From: Cellvibrionaceae bacterium AOL6
GTDB lineage: Bacteria > Pseudomonadota > Gammaproteobacteria > Pseudomonadales > Cellvibrionaceae
Assembly (NCBI GenBank): GCA_003265435.1
Contig: NOXC01000017.1
Span: 1-64,000 of the forward strand
Reading direction: 5' to 3'
DNA: 64,000 bases
The notes under the pieces were generated by a model that searched no databases, was not told where the DNA came from, and saw only the letters and a program-made list of their open reading frames with translations. Of the stretch, positions 1-9,976 are shown piece by piece. Position numbers and translations under genes: made by a program. Each line of letters begins with the position of its first letter. Position 1 is the first letter of the stretch.

Positions 1-39
1 CGGGTGAAGCCCCACCAAAGCTTTACCGCGCGTCAGGCC
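1..39 (-). repeat. End of a 112-bp palindromic element, cut by the window edge
   Basis: These bases match, with one mismatch, the terminal part of the palindromic element at 44324-44435, including its arm and the CAGGCC end. The rest of the element lies outside the window. The sequence following it inward, to about 105, also resembles the reverse complement of 44262-44323, so the flank travels with the element. Confidence 0.75.
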
Positions 40-119
40 TCAGATTCAATGCGAATCTTCAACGGCGCAAGTTTTTATCGAAAGGCACAATGCCGAATCA
101 GCGAAAAAGCTTCCCGTCG

Positions 120-215
120 TATGCGAGGTCAGACAACGCGGTGGAGCAGGCCCCCTCGAATACGGATGCCTAATTCGTAGCACCAACCAGAACTTGAAAA
201 AGACCCCTAAATTAT
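120..215 (-). repeat. Dispersed repeat flank, inverted relative to 44492-44560
   Basis: The reverse complement of this stretch matches about 44492-44560 closely: a run reading GGTCTTTTTCAAGTT, then GGTGCTACGAATTAGGCA, then CCGTATTCGAGGGGGCCTGC. It is the same flank that precedes the third 112-bp element, but here the element core is missing. Together with 1-39 it fills the 249 bases before the LysR gene; I see no convincing gene there. Confidence 0.7.
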
Positions 216-249
216 CGAAGCATAATCTCATGCGAGATCGGCAGGGTAC

Positions 250-1140
250 TCATCTTGTCATCGTATGGACCGTATTCAGAAACGCCGACGCGGCATTGCT
301 CATGCTGCGCTTCTGGTGATAGACGATGCCGAGTCGGCGGCTGATGTCGAGCCCCTGAATCGGCAGCACTTTCATCTGCGAGTCAATCAAGGTGCGCGGC
401 AAAATGCTCCAGCCTAGGCCGACGGAGACCATCATTTTGATGGTCTCTAGGTAGTTCGTCGCCATGTTGATGCGTATTTGATAGCCCGCGCGTTCGAAGG
501 TTTCTTTGATGAGTCGCCCCGTATATGTATTGAGATCCGGAAGAATTGCGGCTTCATGGCTGAGGTCTTCAAGGCCGGGTTGGTCGAGTTGGCTCAGAGC
601 GTGGTTGCGGGCGACGACGACATCGAGAGGGTCGTCCCAGATCACTTCGCTGAATAAAGGCGCCTGGACGCGGGGGGCGAGGGTGACGAAGGCGAGCTCG
701 CAGTCGCCGCTTAAGACTTTCTCGTGTGCCTGCTCGGAGTCGAGGAATTCGAACTGCAGGTTCACGTTGCTGTGCGCCGACGCAAATTCGCGCAGGATGG
801 GGGGCAGGTGATGCAGGCCTACATGGTGGCTGGTGGCGACGCGCAGGGTGCCGACGATCTCGCCGGACAACTCACGAATGTTGCGCTCCAGTTCCCGCAG
901 CTCTCGCAGAATCTGCTCGGCTCTCGGCAGCAGCGCCTGACCGGCTTCTGTCAGACGCAAGTCGCGGCCGAGCCGGTCCAGGAGACGGTGGTTGAGTTGC
1001 TCCTCGAGCTTGGCAATGCGCTTGCTGATTGCTGGCTGTGTTAAAAACAGCTGCTGTGCCGCTGCGGAAAAAGAGCCGCTTCGAGCGACGGCGGCGAACG
1101 CGGCCAAAGCTTCGGTGTCCAAGCCTGAACTGCCTGCCAT
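250..1140 (-). CDS. LysR-family transcriptional regulator, divergent from leuC
   Basis: A 296-residue LysR-type regulator of normal family length. The N-terminal winged helix-turn-helix spans about residues 8-65, with the typical SGSFSAAAQQLFLTQPAISK recognition region; the effector-binding domain follows from about residue 95. It starts 210 bp upstream of leuC on the opposite strand, and Pseudomonas also has a LysR gene beside leuC, so control of the leu genes is a reasonable inference. The intergenic palindrome at 1181-1204 is a candidate binding site. Effector unknown; by pathway logic it could be a leucine intermediate, but nothing in the sequence shows it. Confidence 0.9.
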   Translation of the reverse strand: MAGSSGLDTEALAAFAAVARSGSFSAAAQQLFLTQPAISKRIAKLEEQLNHRLLDRLGRDLRLTEAGQALLPRAEQILRELRELERNIRELSGEIVGTLRVATSHHVGLHHLPPILREFASAHSNVNLQFEFLDSEQAHEKVLSGDCELAFVTLAPRVQAPLFSEVIWDDPLDVVVARNHALSQLDQPGLEDLSHEAAILPDLNTYTGRLIKETFERAGYQIRINMATNYLETIKMMVSVGLGWSILPRTLIDSQMKVLPIQGLDISRRLGIVYHQKRSMSNAASAFLNTVHTMTR

Positions 1141-1180
1141 ATCGTGATACCCGCTTTAAATAGATCTATAAATATTTTTC

Positions 1181-1204
1181 ATTCATTATATAAAAATAAT
1201 GAAT
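1181..1204. promoter_or_regulatory. Candidate LysR operator palindrome
   Basis: ATTCATTA and TAATGAAT form an 8-bp perfect inverted repeat around an AT-rich 8-bp centre. It ends one base before the predicted leuC -35 hexamer, the usual place for a LysR activator site. Function is inferred from position and symmetry. Confidence 0.5.
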
Positions 1205-1232
1205 TTGAGTTATTTATATCACGGGCTAGAAT
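1205..1232 (+). promoter_or_regulatory. Predicted sigma-70 promoter of leuC
   Basis: TTGAGT at 1205-1210 and TAGAAT at 1227-1232 are separated by 16 bp. The weak -35 abutting a palindrome fits an activator-dependent promoter. The start would be near 1239, giving a leader of about 110 nt before leuC. Confidence 0.5.
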
Positions 1233-1250
1233 GCAACGCTATAGCCCGTG
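1220..1250 (+). promoter_or_regulatory. Inverted repeat at the leuC transcription start
   Basis: CACGGGCTA (1220-1228) and TAGCCCGTG (1242-1250) are perfectly complementary over 9 bp with a 13-nt centre. The repeat overlaps the predicted -10 and start site, so it could be an operator or a 5' hairpin. No T-tract follows, so it is not a terminator. Confidence 0.4.
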
Positions 1251-1350
1251 GTATTCGCGTTTTCAGCTTCTCATTGAGTGGTGCTGATGAAGGCGGGTGC
1301 TTAAGAAGGCGAGCAAATTCGAGTAAATGAGAACGAACAGAGTAAAGAGC

Positions 1351-2784
1351 ATGGCTGGCAAGACGCTGTATGACAAACTGTGGGACGCCCATGTCGTGGC
1401 GCAGCGAGACGATGGTTCGTCGCTGCTGTACATCGACCGGCATCTGATTCATGAGGTCACCTCCCCGCAGGCCTTTGAAGGCCTTCGCATCGCGGGCCGC
1501 AAACCCTGGCGTGCCAGTTCCGTTGTGGCGACGCCCGATCATAACGTCCCGACCACTTCGCTGGAACGCTCAAGCGGTGTGGATGGGATCAGTGATGAAA
1601 TCTCCCGAATTCAGGTTAAGACCCTCGACGACAATTGCGACGAGCTTGGCATCACCGAGTTCAAAATCAATGACAAGCGTCAGGGCATTGTGCACGTGGT
1701 GGGGCCAGAGACGGGCGCCTGCCTGCCGGGCATGACCATCGTCTGCGGCGACTCCCACACTTCGACCAACGGTGCGCTTGGTGCACTGGCCTTTGGTATC
1801 GGTACCAGCGAGGTGGAGCACGTGCTGGCCACGCAGTGTCTGGTGGCGAAGAAAATGAAGAACATGCTGATCCGTGTGGACGGTAAACTCGGAGAGCATG
1901 TGACGCCGAAGGATGTGGTACTTGCCATCATCGGTAAGATCGGGACAGCCGGCGGTACGGGCTATGCGGTTGAGTTCGGCGGCGAAGTCTTCCGCAACAT
2001 GTCGATGGAAGGGCGCCTGACGGTCTGTAATATGTCGATCGAAGCGGGCGCGCGTGCGGGCATGGTGGCCGTGGACGATACGACCATCAACTATGTGCGC
2101 GGGCGTTTCCTCGCGCCCACGGAGTCACAGCAGGCCGCAGCGGAAGCCGCTTGGCGCGAGTTTTACAGCGATGATGATGCCGAATTCGATGCGGTGGTGG
2201 AACTCAGAGGCGAAGATATCCAGCCCCAAGTGACCTGGGGTACCTCGCCCGAGATGGTACTGCCTGTGGGTGAGAATGTTCCCAATCCTGAGGACGAAGC
2301 CGATGAAGTGAAGCGTAGAGGTATGGAGCGTGCGCTGCAGTACATGGGGCTGCAGGCTGGCCAGCCGATTCAGGACATCCATGTGGATCGCGTTTTTATC
2401 GGTTCGTGCACGAACTCGCGTATTGAAGACATGCGCGCAGCGGCGGCGGTGGTCAAAGGCCGTCGTGTCGCAGCCAGTGTCAAAGAAGCCATTGTTGTGC
2501 CTGGCTCCGGTACGGTGAAAGCGCAGGCCGAGGCAGAAGGTCTGCATCACGTGTTTGAAGCGGCGGGGCTGCAGTGGCGAGAGCCCGGTTGCTCGATGTG
2601 TCTGGCCATGAATGCGGACCGGCTCGAAGAGGGTGAGCACTGTGCGTCGACGTCGAACCGCAATTTTGAAGGGCGCCAAGGTTATGGTGGACGCACGCAT
2701 CTGGTGAGTCCCGCGATGGCGGCGGCAGCGGCGATCGCCGGTCATTTTGTTGATGTGCGAACGTTTTCGGAGGCGGCGCAATGA
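1351..2784 (+). CDS. leuC: 3-isopropylmalate dehydratase large subunit
   Basis: LeuC, the [4Fe-4S] subunit that with LeuD isomerises 2-isopropylmalate to 3-isopropylmalate in leucine synthesis. I start at ATG 1351 (477 aa, beginning [16 protein letters not shown]) because this matches the family N-terminus and a purine-rich GTAAAGAG precedes it; the ATG at 1327 would add eight unlikely residues. Cluster ligands are visible at Cys353 (IGSCTNSR), Cys414 and Cys417 (PGCSMC), and the aconitase motif [18 protein letters not shown] is intact. The stop overlaps leuD by ATGA, so the subunits are translationally coupled. Confidence 0.98.
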   Translation: MAGKTLYDKLWDAHVVAQRDDGSSLLYIDRHLIHEVTSPQAFEGLRIAGRKPWRASSVVATPDHNVPTTSLERSSGVDGISDEISRIQVKTLDDNCDELGITEFKINDKRQGIVHVVGPETGACLPGMTIVCGDSHTSTNGALGALAFGIGTSEVEHVLATQCLVAKKMKNMLIRVDGKLGEHVTPKDVVLAIIGKIGTAGGTGYAVEFGGEVFRNMSMEGRLTVCNMSIEAGARAGMVAVDDTTINYVRGRFLAPTESQQAAAEAAWREFYSDDDAEFDAVVELRGEDIQPQVTWGTSPEMVLPVGENVPNPEDEADEVKRRGMERALQYMGLQAGQPIQDIHVDRVFIGSCTNSRIEDMRAAAAVVKGRRVAASVKEAIVVPGSGTVKAQAEAEGLHHVFEAAGLQWREPGCSMCLAMNADRLEEGEHCASTSNRNFEGRQGYGGRTHLVSPAMAAAAAIAGHFVDVRTFSEAAQ

Positions 2785-3425
2785 AAAAGTTTACGGTACA
2801 CACTGGGCTGGCTGCCCCGATGGATCGCGCCAATGTCGACACGGATCTCATCATCCCCAAGCAGTTTCTGAAGTCGATCAAGCGCACAGGCTTTGGCCCC
2901 AACGCCTTTGATGAGCTGCGCTATCTCGATATGGGCGAGCCTGGCAGAGACAACAGCACGCGGCCGGTGAATAAAGATTTTCCGCTGAACTTTCCGCGCT
3001 ACCAAGGCGCGAGTGTGCTGCTGACGCGGAAAAACTTCGGTTGTGGTTCCAGCCGAGAGCATGCGCCCTGGGCGCTGGATGAATATGGTTTTCGGGCCAT
3101 TATCGCACCGAGCTTTGCAGACATTTTCTACAACAACTGTTTCAAAAATGGCCTGCTGCCCATCGTGCTGGACGAGGAGACGGTAGAGAAACTGTTTCAG
3201 GAAATGTACGCTGAGGAAGGTTATCAGCTCACGATCGACCTGCCGGCTCAAGAAGTGCGCAGCCCGAGTGGGGAATGCTATGCGTTCGATGTCGATGAGT
3301 TTCGTAAGTACTGCCTCGTCAATGGCTTTGACGACATCGGTCTGACCCTGAAGCACGCGGATGAGATTCGCGAATATGAAAATCGCCGCCGCGAACAGGC
3401 GCCTTGGCTGTTCAACACCGTTTGA
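2781..3425 (+). CDS. leuD: 3-isopropylmalate dehydratase small subunit
   Basis: LeuD, 214 aa, the small swivel-domain partner of LeuC. The family motif [15 protein letters not shown] is intact, with [12 protein letters not shown] near the N-terminus. It starts inside the leuC stop codon and is followed 26 bp later by leuB, so leuCDB forms one operon. Confidence 0.98.
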   Translation: MKKFTVHTGLAAPMDRANVDTDLIIPKQFLKSIKRTGFGPNAFDELRYLDMGEPGRDNSTRPVNKDFPLNFPRYQGASVLLTRKNFGCGSSREHAPWALDEYGFRAIIAPSFADIFYNNCFKNGLLPIVLDEETVEKLFQEMYAEEGYQLTIDLPAQEVRSPSGECYAFDVDEFRKYCLVNGFDDIGLTLKHADEIREYENRRREQAPWLFNTV

Positions 3426-3451
3426 ACATGCGCGAAGAAAACTAGGAGTAA

Positions 3452-4531
3452 ATGACGTTGACCAAGAAAATTGTGTTGCTGCCTGGAGATGGCATAGGCC
3501 CTGAGATTGTCGCCGAAGCGGTGAAGGTGCTTGAGGCCGTGGATGCGAAATACAAGCTCAAATTGAAGTTCGAGCAAGAGCTGATTGGTGGTGCGGCCAT
3601 CGACCAGCACGGCGTTCCGCTGGCAAACACGACACTGGACAAATGTCGTGCCGCCGATGCGGTGCTGATGGGTTCGGTGGGCGGCCCCAAGTGGGATACC
3701 CTCGACTCAAGCATTCGCCCTGAAAAGGGGCTGCTTAAAATTCGTTACGAGTTGGGCCTGTTTGCCAACCTGCGTCCGGCTTTGCTGTACCCGCAGTTGG
3801 CGGATGCCTCATCGCTGAAGCGCGAGCTGGTTGCCGGCTTGGATATTCTCATCGTGCGCGAACTGACCGGTGGCATCTACTTTGGTGAGCCGCGTGGCAT
3901 TCGTCGCCTCGATAACGGTGAGCGCCAGGGCTACAACACCTACGTGTACAGCGAGCACGAAATTGAGCGCATCGGTCGTGTTGCTTTCGACATGGCCATG
4001 AAGCGCGACAAGCGCGTGTGCTCAGTCGACAAGGCCAACGTACTTGAGGCGACCGTGCTGTGGCGCGAAGTCATGCAAAGCCTGAGTGCCGACTACCCGG
4101 AAGTCGAGTTGTCGCATATGTACGTAGACAATGCGGCGATGCAGCTAGTGCGTGCACCGAAGCAGTTTGATGTGATCGTGACCGGCAATATGTTCGGCGA
4201 CATTCTCTCGGACACTGCAGCGATGCTGACCGGTTCCATCGGCATGTTGCCCTCGGCCTCCCTGGGTAAGGACGGTCGCGGTCTGTACGAGCCGGTTCAT
4301 GGTAGCGCGCCGGATATTGCAGGGCAGGGCATTGCCAACCCATTGGCGACGATTCTCTCGGCCGCGATGATGTTGCGTTACTCACTCGGTGAAGCTGAGG
4401 CAGCCAACGCCATTGAAGCCGCGGTTGGCAAAGTGTTGGATCAGGGCCTGCGTTCTGCGGACATCTATTCCGATGGTATGCAGCGCGTCAGTACAGTTGA
4501 AATGGGCGACGCTGTGGTAGCGGCGCTTTAA
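3452..4531 (+). CDS. leuB: 3-isopropylmalate dehydrogenase
   Basis: LeuB, 359 aa, an NAD-dependent beta-decarboxylating dehydrogenase that converts 3-isopropylmalate to 2-oxoisocaproate. The N-terminus reads [14 protein letters not shown], and the substrate and metal site [15 protein letters not shown] and the nucleotide-site [12 protein letters not shown] are present. An AGGAG Shine-Dalgarno lies just before the ATG. Third gene of the leu operon; asd follows after 22 bp. Confidence 0.98.
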   Translation: MTLTKKIVLLPGDGIGPEIVAEAVKVLEAVDAKYKLKLKFEQELIGGAAIDQHGVPLANTTLDKCRAADAVLMGSVGGPKWDTLDSSIRPEKGLLKIRYELGLFANLRPALLYPQLADASSLKRELVAGLDILIVRELTGGIYFGEPRGIRRLDNGERQGYNTYVYSEHEIERIGRVAFDMAMKRDKRVCSVDKANVLEATVLWREVMQSLSADYPEVELSHMYVDNAAMQLVRAPKQFDVIVTGNMFGDILSDTAAMLTGSIGMLPSASLGKDGRGLYEPVHGSAPDIAGQGIANPLATILSAAMMLRYSLGEAEAANAIEAAVGKVLDQGLRSADIYSDGMQRVSTVEMGDAVVAAL

Positions 4532-4553
4532 TACAGAATTCAGGAGACAAACT

Positions 4554-5660
4554 ATGAAAGTCGGTTTTGTTGGATGGCGGGGCATGGTGGGCTCCGTATT
4601 GATGGGGCGCATGCGTGAAGAAAATGATTTCGCGGATATCGAACCCGTATTTTTTACGACCTCCAATGTTGGTGGTGCGGCGCCGGATGTGGGCCGCGAC
4701 ACCCCAGCATTGAAGGATGCCTACGATCTCGACGCGCTGAAAGCGCTGGATGCGATCGTGACCTGTCAGGGTGGCGATTACACTGCGAAGGTCTTCGGTG
4801 ATCTGCGCGCCGCAGGCTGGAAGGGCTATTGGATCGACGCCGCATCGTCCTTGCGTATGAAAGACGATGCACTGATCATTCTTGACCCGGTCAACGACGG
4901 CGTGATCCGCGATGGTCTGCAGCGCGGTGTGCTGAACTATGTTGGCGGCAACTGCACCGTCAGCCTGATGCTGATGGCACTCGGCGGTTTATTTAAAGAA
5001 GGTCTGGTGGAGTGGATCAGCTCCATGACGTATCAGGCGGCTTCCGGTGCCGGCGCTCGCAACATGCGCGAACTGCTGACCCAAATGGGGGAGTTGCGCG
5101 ATGCGGTGGCCACTGAGCTGGCCGATCCTGCGTCAGCAATCCTGGATATCGATCGCAAGGTGGCGCAAGCCATGCGCGGAGGCTTGAGCATCGATGAATT
5201 TGGTGCACCTCTGGCGGGCAGTTTGTTGCCCTACATCGACAAGCAAATGGACAACGGGCAGAGTAAAGAAGAGTGGAAAGCTCAGGCGGAAACCAACAAG
5301 ATCCTCGGTATCCAGTCTCAGCCCATCCCTATCGATGGTGTCTGTGTTCGCATCGGCGCGATGCGCTGTCACAGTCAGGCCTTCACTGTGAAGATGAACA
5401 AAGATGTCCCGCTCGACGAAGTGCATGACATGCTGGCGGCGGCGAACGACTGGGTCAAAGTGGTTGAAAACACTCGAGAAGCCAGCCTCAGCGAACTTAC
5501 CCCAACCAAGGTCACCGGCACGCTGTCTGTCCCTGTGGGGCGTCTGCGTAAACTCAATATGGGGCCTGAATACCTGTCGGCGTTCTCTGTCGGGGATCAG
5601 CTACTGTGGGGGGCGGCCGAGCCTCTGCGCCGTATGCTGCGAATCCTGAAAGAGAGATAA
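4554..5660 (+). CDS. asd: Aspartate-semialdehyde dehydrogenase
   Basis: Asd, 368 aa, reduces aspartyl phosphate to aspartate semialdehyde, the branch point to lysine, diaminopimelate, threonine and methionine. The NADP motif [14 protein letters not shown] opens the protein and the catalytic cysteine is Cys134 in GGNCTVS. A CAGGAG ribosome site precedes the ATG. It sits 22 bp after leuB, so it is probably part of the leu transcript. Pseudomonas aeruginosa has two asd-type genes here; this window has one. Confidence 0.97.
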   Translation: MKVGFVGWRGMVGSVLMGRMREENDFADIEPVFFTTSNVGGAAPDVGRDTPALKDAYDLDALKALDAIVTCQGGDYTAKVFGDLRAAGWKGYWIDAASSLRMKDDALIILDPVNDGVIRDGLQRGVLNYVGGNCTVSLMLMALGGLFKEGLVEWISSMTYQAASGAGARNMRELLTQMGELRDAVATELADPASAILDIDRKVAQAMRGGLSIDEFGAPLAGSLLPYIDKQMDNGQSKEEWKAQAETNKILGIQSQPIPIDGVCVRIGAMRCHSQAFTVKMNKDVPLDEVHDMLAAANDWVKVVENTREASLSELTPTKVTGTLSVPVGRLRKLNMGPEYLSAFSVGDQLLWGAAEPLRRMLRILKER

Positions 5661-5672
5661 GTTTAATAAAAT

Positions 5673-5747
5673 CAGTGGGTTGGAGTTCTCTGTGCGCCTT
5701 TGGCGAGGCACTCCCGACCCACTGAAGACGGGGTGAAAATCCCCGTC
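5673..5747 (+). terminator. Two hairpins downstream of asd
   Basis: A large stem runs from CAGTGGGTTGGAGT (5673 on) to ACTCCCGACCCACTG (ending 5724), and a second, GACGGGG/CCCCGTC, spans 5727-5747. Neither has a strong T-tract, so this may be a weak terminator or an RNA 3' end structure that closes the leu-asd unit. Confidence 0.45.
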
Positions 5748-5859
5748 CTTCCCACCCTATGCTATTCTTCCTAAGGTCACACGGACGAATCTTGATCCCG
5801 GCCAGCGTAAGTTCTGCTCTGAACTGTGTCCCAACTTTTTAAATAAAATTTGCGATAAG

Positions 5860-5888
5860 TTGAAAAAAACCTATTTATCCTGAATACT
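5860..5888 (+). promoter_or_regulatory. Candidate fimV promoter
   Basis: TTGAAA at 5860-5865 and AATACT at 5883-5888 are separated by 17 bp. It lies in the 433-bp gap between asd and fimV and would give an untranslated leader of about 200 nt. Apart from the hairpins after asd I see nothing else in this gap. Confidence 0.35.
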
Positions 5889-6093
5889 TACGTTCGATTG
5901 TGAAAGACTATTCTAGGTTTTTTGTAACGGGTTTTCCCCTAACTTGTCTTTCTGTTGCTGTCGCGGGCTGCTTCCTGATTCAAGCAAGACGTAAAGTAAC
6001 AAAAGGGGAGCTTGGGATGCCTTGAGTCGCTGAACCCTCGTGTGACTCGCGGAATTTGCTTACTGCTTCTATTGGAAAATAAGGAACGACCTT

Positions 6094-9000
6094 ATGGGGC
6101 AACGAATCGGATTATTGATTCTGGGCTTGGCCGGCACACTGTACGCTGGTGGCGCATTGGCACTGGGTCTCGGTGATATTGAACTGAAGTCTCACCTGAA
6201 TCAGCGACTGGAAGCGGAAATTGAACTGCTCGAAGTACGCGATCTCAGCCAGGAAGAAATCCTGATCGGGTTGGGCTCGGTTGAAGACTTTGAGCGTCAG
6301 GGCATCGAACGCACCTATTTCCTCACTGATATTGAATTTTATGTCGATCTCGACGCTAACGGCGGTCCCGTTGTTAAGTTGAGTTCGTCGCGCCCCGTTC
6401 GTGAACCCTTCCTTGACTTCATCATTGAAGCGCGTTGGCCCAGCGGTAAATTGCTGCGTGAATACACCTTGCTGCTGGACTTGCCGCTGTTTTCTGACGA
6501 AGCGGCTGCCCCGGTGAGCCCAGTCCAAACGGAGACGGTGACCGAGCAAAGCACAAGCCCAGCACCGCGAACGAGCACAACGACCAGCTCGGCGCCAAAA
6601 TACAATCCTCGTTCAGAGTTCGGTCAACAGTCCGCGCCAGCGACGTCGACTAGCACCTCCACCGTCGCGAGCGGGCCTGCTTATGAGGGTGATGACTATC
6701 AGGTGCGTCGAAACGATACTCTCTGGGAAATTGCGCTGAATGTCCGCCCTGAGCGTTCGGTAAGCGTCCATCAAACCATGATGGCCCTGCATCGTGCCAA
6801 CCCAGATGCGTTCATCAACGGCAATATTAACCTGCTGAAGTCCGGTCAGATTCTGCGTGTGCCCGACGTCGACGAAATTCGTGCGCTGAATCAGCGTCAG
6901 GCCGTGCAGGAAGTGGCGCAGCACAACGCGGATTGGAATAGCAATGATACCGCGGCTCCCCTTGATGCCAGCCGCGCAGCCTACAGCGAGAATACACAAC
7001 AGCGCGAAGGCGAAGGGCGTCTCTCTTTGTCCTCTCCCGATGACAGCTTTGACGCGGCCGGCGGCCGTATCGGTGGCAGTGCCTCCGGTGGTGATGCCGA
7101 AACTGCAGCGTTGGAGCGCGAGCTCGAGACAACGCTTGAAACCTTGGATCAAGTTCGGGGCGAAAACTCGGAATACCGCAACAAAATTGCGTCTCTTGAA
7201 GATCAGATCAAAACTCTTGAGAGCATGATTGAGGTCAGCAGTGAGAGCCTCAGAGCACTCGAGCTCGCCAGTACTCAGAACAACGAAAGCGTAACCGTCG
7301 ACGAAGTTGAAGTCTTTGCCGACGAGGAAGCCGCTGCGGTAGAAGAGGGCAGCGACGCGCTGGCAGAGAGTCTCGCGGAAGAAATTGACGAGCTCGATCT
7401 TGGTGCTGAAACGGCCGAAAGCGACGTCATTCCGCTTCCGGAGACCACGCCCACACCGGTAGCAACGCCTGAGCCGAAGAAAGTCGACCCCACTAAGGTG
7501 GTCAGCAGCGCACCCGCGAAGCAGCCCGGATTGCTGGACTTCGTCATGGAGTACATTGTCTTCATCGGGCTGGGTCTGATTGCGGTACTCGCGGCCATAT
7601 TTTTCTTGTTGAAGCGTCGCAATGACGACGATGACGATTTCGATGACTTCCTGAACGACGATACTTCGTTCGATGAGGAAGGTTTTGACGCGCTGGCCGA
7701 GCCAGAGGAGTCTCAAGACGATAGCGAAGACTTTGATGCGGTAGCGGAAGACAGCAGCATCGAAGAATCCGTGGAACTGCCGGAAGAAAGTCCTGAGCCT
7801 GAAACGGAAGACGTGGTTGCCGAGTCCGATATCTATATCGCTTACGGTAAGTACGACCAGGCAGAAGAGATGCTACAGAAAGCCCTGCAGCGTGAGCCTC
7901 AGCATCACGAAGCGCGCCTGAAACTGCTTGAAATCTATGCCGCGCAGGGCAATCAGGAAAGTTTTGATCCCCATTATGCTACGTTGCGGGCCGCGTCTCG
8001 TGACGATGCGCTGATCGCACGTGCGGCCGCGTTGAGAGAAGGCATCCCGGGCGTCGGTGAATTTGATGAGTCACTGTTTGATACCAGTGGTGTCGAAGCG
8101 ACTGCGGCTGCCGAGCCTGTGGCCGAAGAAGAAGCTGTCGATCCACTCGACCTGGATCTCGACATCGACGAGCCATCTGCCGACACCGAACTCGACCTGA
8201 AGGCACTGGATTCCGACGAGTCCCTGTCAGATAGCGATGCACTTGATCTGGAGCTGGACCTCGACAGTGGCAGTGATGATTCTGTTTTGAGTCTCGATGA
8301 GCCAGAGAGTGAGCTCGAGTTAGACTTGGGTAAGCTCGAAGAAGAGCAGCCTGCGCCGAGTGCTGATAACAGCCTCGATTTCGATCTGGAAGGCTTGGAT
8401 TTCGATGACGACGCGTTGGAAAGTGACGGCGAGTCGATCAGCCTGGATATTGAAGAAAGTGAGGTTGAGCTGGCTGACAGCGACGCGCTGGATCTGGATT
8501 TGGATATCGAAGCTGAGACAGAAGCGCAGCCGGTCGAAGATTTGGATCTGGATTTTGACCTGGGTGACCTCGAAGAGACCAGCCCGGAGAAAGCCGACGA
8601 CAACCTGCTCAGTGGTCTGGAAACAGAAGCACCGAGCGATGAACTGGTTTCGCTAGACACTGAAACTGAAGAGCTCGGGGCCAGCCTGTCGGACGAGCTT
8701 GAAATGGATCTGGAGTCCATTGATCTTGAATTAGGTACGACCGAGACTGAAGTGGAAGGCGAGAGCACCGCTGAAGATCTGGGTGGCCTGGATCTCGAAA
8801 CAGACTTCGGTGACTTTGAACTCGAAGACGACGACGGCAGTAAAGATCTCGCAGGCGAAGACCTCGAACTTGACCTGCTGGACACAGAGCTCGACGAGCC
8901 CGCCGAGGACAAGCCCCTTTCTGAAGAGCCGGCTTCCACACTGGAAGATCGCACTGAAGATGACACGCTCATCCGAGAAGCGCCATCGCTTGAATCGGTT

Positions 9001-9867
9001 GAAGCAGAAACGGAAGACGATGATCTCTCCGTCACGGGTACCGGTTTTGATCTTGCCGCACTGGACGAAGAGTTGGATGCACTGACCTCTGACCTCGAGC
9101 CCGGCGACTTCAGCGACGAAGCCATAGATCGCGCTTTGGATCTGGATGATGAACTGCCTTCGCTGGATGAAGAGCTGTCAGCCGCAGGCGAAGATCCGCT
9201 GGATTCTCTTGAGCTGGAGCCGGAAGAAGACGCGATGTCTCTGACCTCCGACAGCAGCCTCGATACCGATATTGACCTGGATGACCTCGAACTTAGCCCG
9301 GCTGCCGAATTGGAAGAGCCCGACTTAAGTTTCGATGATCTGGATGAGGCCTTAGACGATCCCGCGCCTGCGCCGGTTGTCGAATCGCTTGAAGAAATCA
9401 GCTTAGAAGAAGAGCCTGATACTCTGGGTGATACCGACCTCGATGATATGCTCTCTCTTGACGAAGACGCGAGCACCGAAGAGTCGGAAGCAGAAGTGCC
9501 GGACTTGCTCGAAGAAGCTCAGCCTGAGCCGTCTCCGGTATCGCTCGATGATGAGCCAGTGACCTTGGCAGAGGAAGCGCCGCTTGAATCTCCGGCTTCT
9601 GCGGAGCCTGAAGACAGCAGCAATGATCTGTCTGAAGATGCGCTGGACTTCGAGCTGCCAGATATCGACCCAGATGCGAGTGATGACGAAGATTTGGATT
9701 TTCTTTCAGACAGCGATGAAACGGCGACCAAGCTTGATCTCGCGGCGGCCTATATCGATATGGGTGACGCCAGTGGCGCGAAAGAAATCATCGATGAGAT
9801 TCTTAAAGAAGGCAACGAGAGTCAGCAGGCGGAAGCCCGCTCACTGTTGGACAGAATCGGCGGTTAA
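6094..9867 (+). CDS. fimV: FimV/HubP-family polar hub protein
   Basis: A 1257-aa inner-membrane polar landmark protein of the FimV/HubP family, which organises the cell pole for type IV pili, flagella and chemotaxis. In order: a hydrophobic signal segment (about 5-25), the family's N-terminal LGLGDIELKSHLNQRLEAE region, a periplasmic LysM peptidoglycan-binding domain (about 200-266), a coiled coil (about 335-390), one membrane span (about 483-508, ending FFLLKRR), then a very long cytoplasmic tail rich in Asp, Glu, Leu and Ser with a TPR-like stretch near 575-640. The conserved C-terminal domain (about 1208-1255, TKLDLAAAYIDMGDASGAKE) is intact. Gene order asd-fimV-truA is as in Pseudomonas. 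Terminator at 9893. Confidence 0.95.
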   Translation: MGQRIGLLILGLAGTLYAGGALALGLGDIELKSHLNQRLEAEIELLEVRDLSQEEILIGLGSVEDFERQGIERTYFLTDIEFYVDLDANGGPVVKLSSSRPVREPFLDFIIEARWPSGKLLREYTLLLDLPLFSDEAAAPVSPVQTETVTEQSTSPAPRTSTTTSSAPKYNPRSEFGQQSAPATSTSTSTVASGPAYEGDDYQVRRNDTLWEIALNVRPERSVSVHQTMMALHRANPDAFINGNINLLKSGQILRVPDVDEIRALNQRQAVQEVAQHNADWNSNDTAAPLDASRAAYSENTQQREGEGRLSLSSPDDSFDAAGGRIGGSASGGDAETAALERELETTLETLDQVRGENSEYRNKIASLEDQIKTLESMIEVSSESLRALELASTQNNESVTVDEVEVFADEEAAAVEEGSDALAESLAEEIDELDLGAETAESDVIPLPETTPTPVATPEPKKVDPTKVVSSAPAKQPGLLDFVMEYIVFIGLGLIAVLAAIFFLLKRRNDDDDDFDDFLNDDTSFDEEGFDALAEPEESQDDSEDFDAVAEDSSIEESVELPEESPEPETEDVVAESDIYIAYGKYDQAEEMLQKALQREPQHHEARLKLLEIYAAQGNQESFDPHYATLRAASRDDALIARAAALREGIPGVGEFDESLFDTSGVEATAAAEPVAEEEAVDPLDLDLDIDEPSADTELDLKALDSDESLSDSDALDLELDLDSGSDDSVLSLDEPESELELDLGKLEEEQPAPSADNSLDFDLEGLDFDDDALESDGESISLDIEESEVELADSDALDLDLDIEAETEAQPVEDLDLDFDLGDLEETSPEKADDNLLSGLETEAPSDELVSLDTETEELGASLSDELEMDLESIDLELGTTETEVEGESTAEDLGGLDLETDFGDFELEDDDGSKDLAGEDLELDLLDTELDEPAEDKPLSEEPASTLEDRTEDDTLIREAPSLESVEAETEDDDLSVTGTGFDLAALDEELDALTSDLEPGDFSDEAIDRALDLDDELPSLDEELSAAGEDPLDSLELEPEEDAMSLTSDSSLDTDIDLDDLELSPAAELEEPDLSFDDLDEALDDPAPAPVVESLEEISLEEEPDTLGDTDLDDMLSLDEDASTEESEAEVPDLLEEAQPEPSPVSLDDEPVTLAEEAPLESPASAEPEDSSNDLSEDALDFELPDIDPDASDDEDLDFLSDSDETATKLDLAAAYIDMGDASGAKEIIDEILKEGNESQQAEARSLLDRIGG

Positions 9868-9892
9868 ACTACTGCCCCTTCCGCATCCGAAT

Positions 9893-9916
9893 AAAGGGCC
9901 CTAAGGGCCCTTTTTT
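9893..9916 (+). terminator. Rho-independent terminator after fimV
   Basis: AAAGGGCCC, a 3-nt loop TAA, GGGCCCTTT, then T's to 9916: a 9-bp stem with a T-tract, 26 bp after the fimV stop. Confidence 0.92.
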
Positions 9917-9976
9917 GCGTAATGGCCAGCCGCAACAACGAAGTACCCTGTGATTGACGTAGAGGCAGAATAACCC

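Noticed and set aside
2125-2781. A 218-codon minus-strand frame opposite leuC
   Set aside because: His/Arg-rich with no family resemblance; leuC is certain on the other strand.
7974-9476. A 500-codon minus-strand open frame opposite fimV
   Set aside because: Its product is almost only Ser and Arg, the complement of Asp/Glu/Leu codons in the acidic tail. It is a composition artefact.
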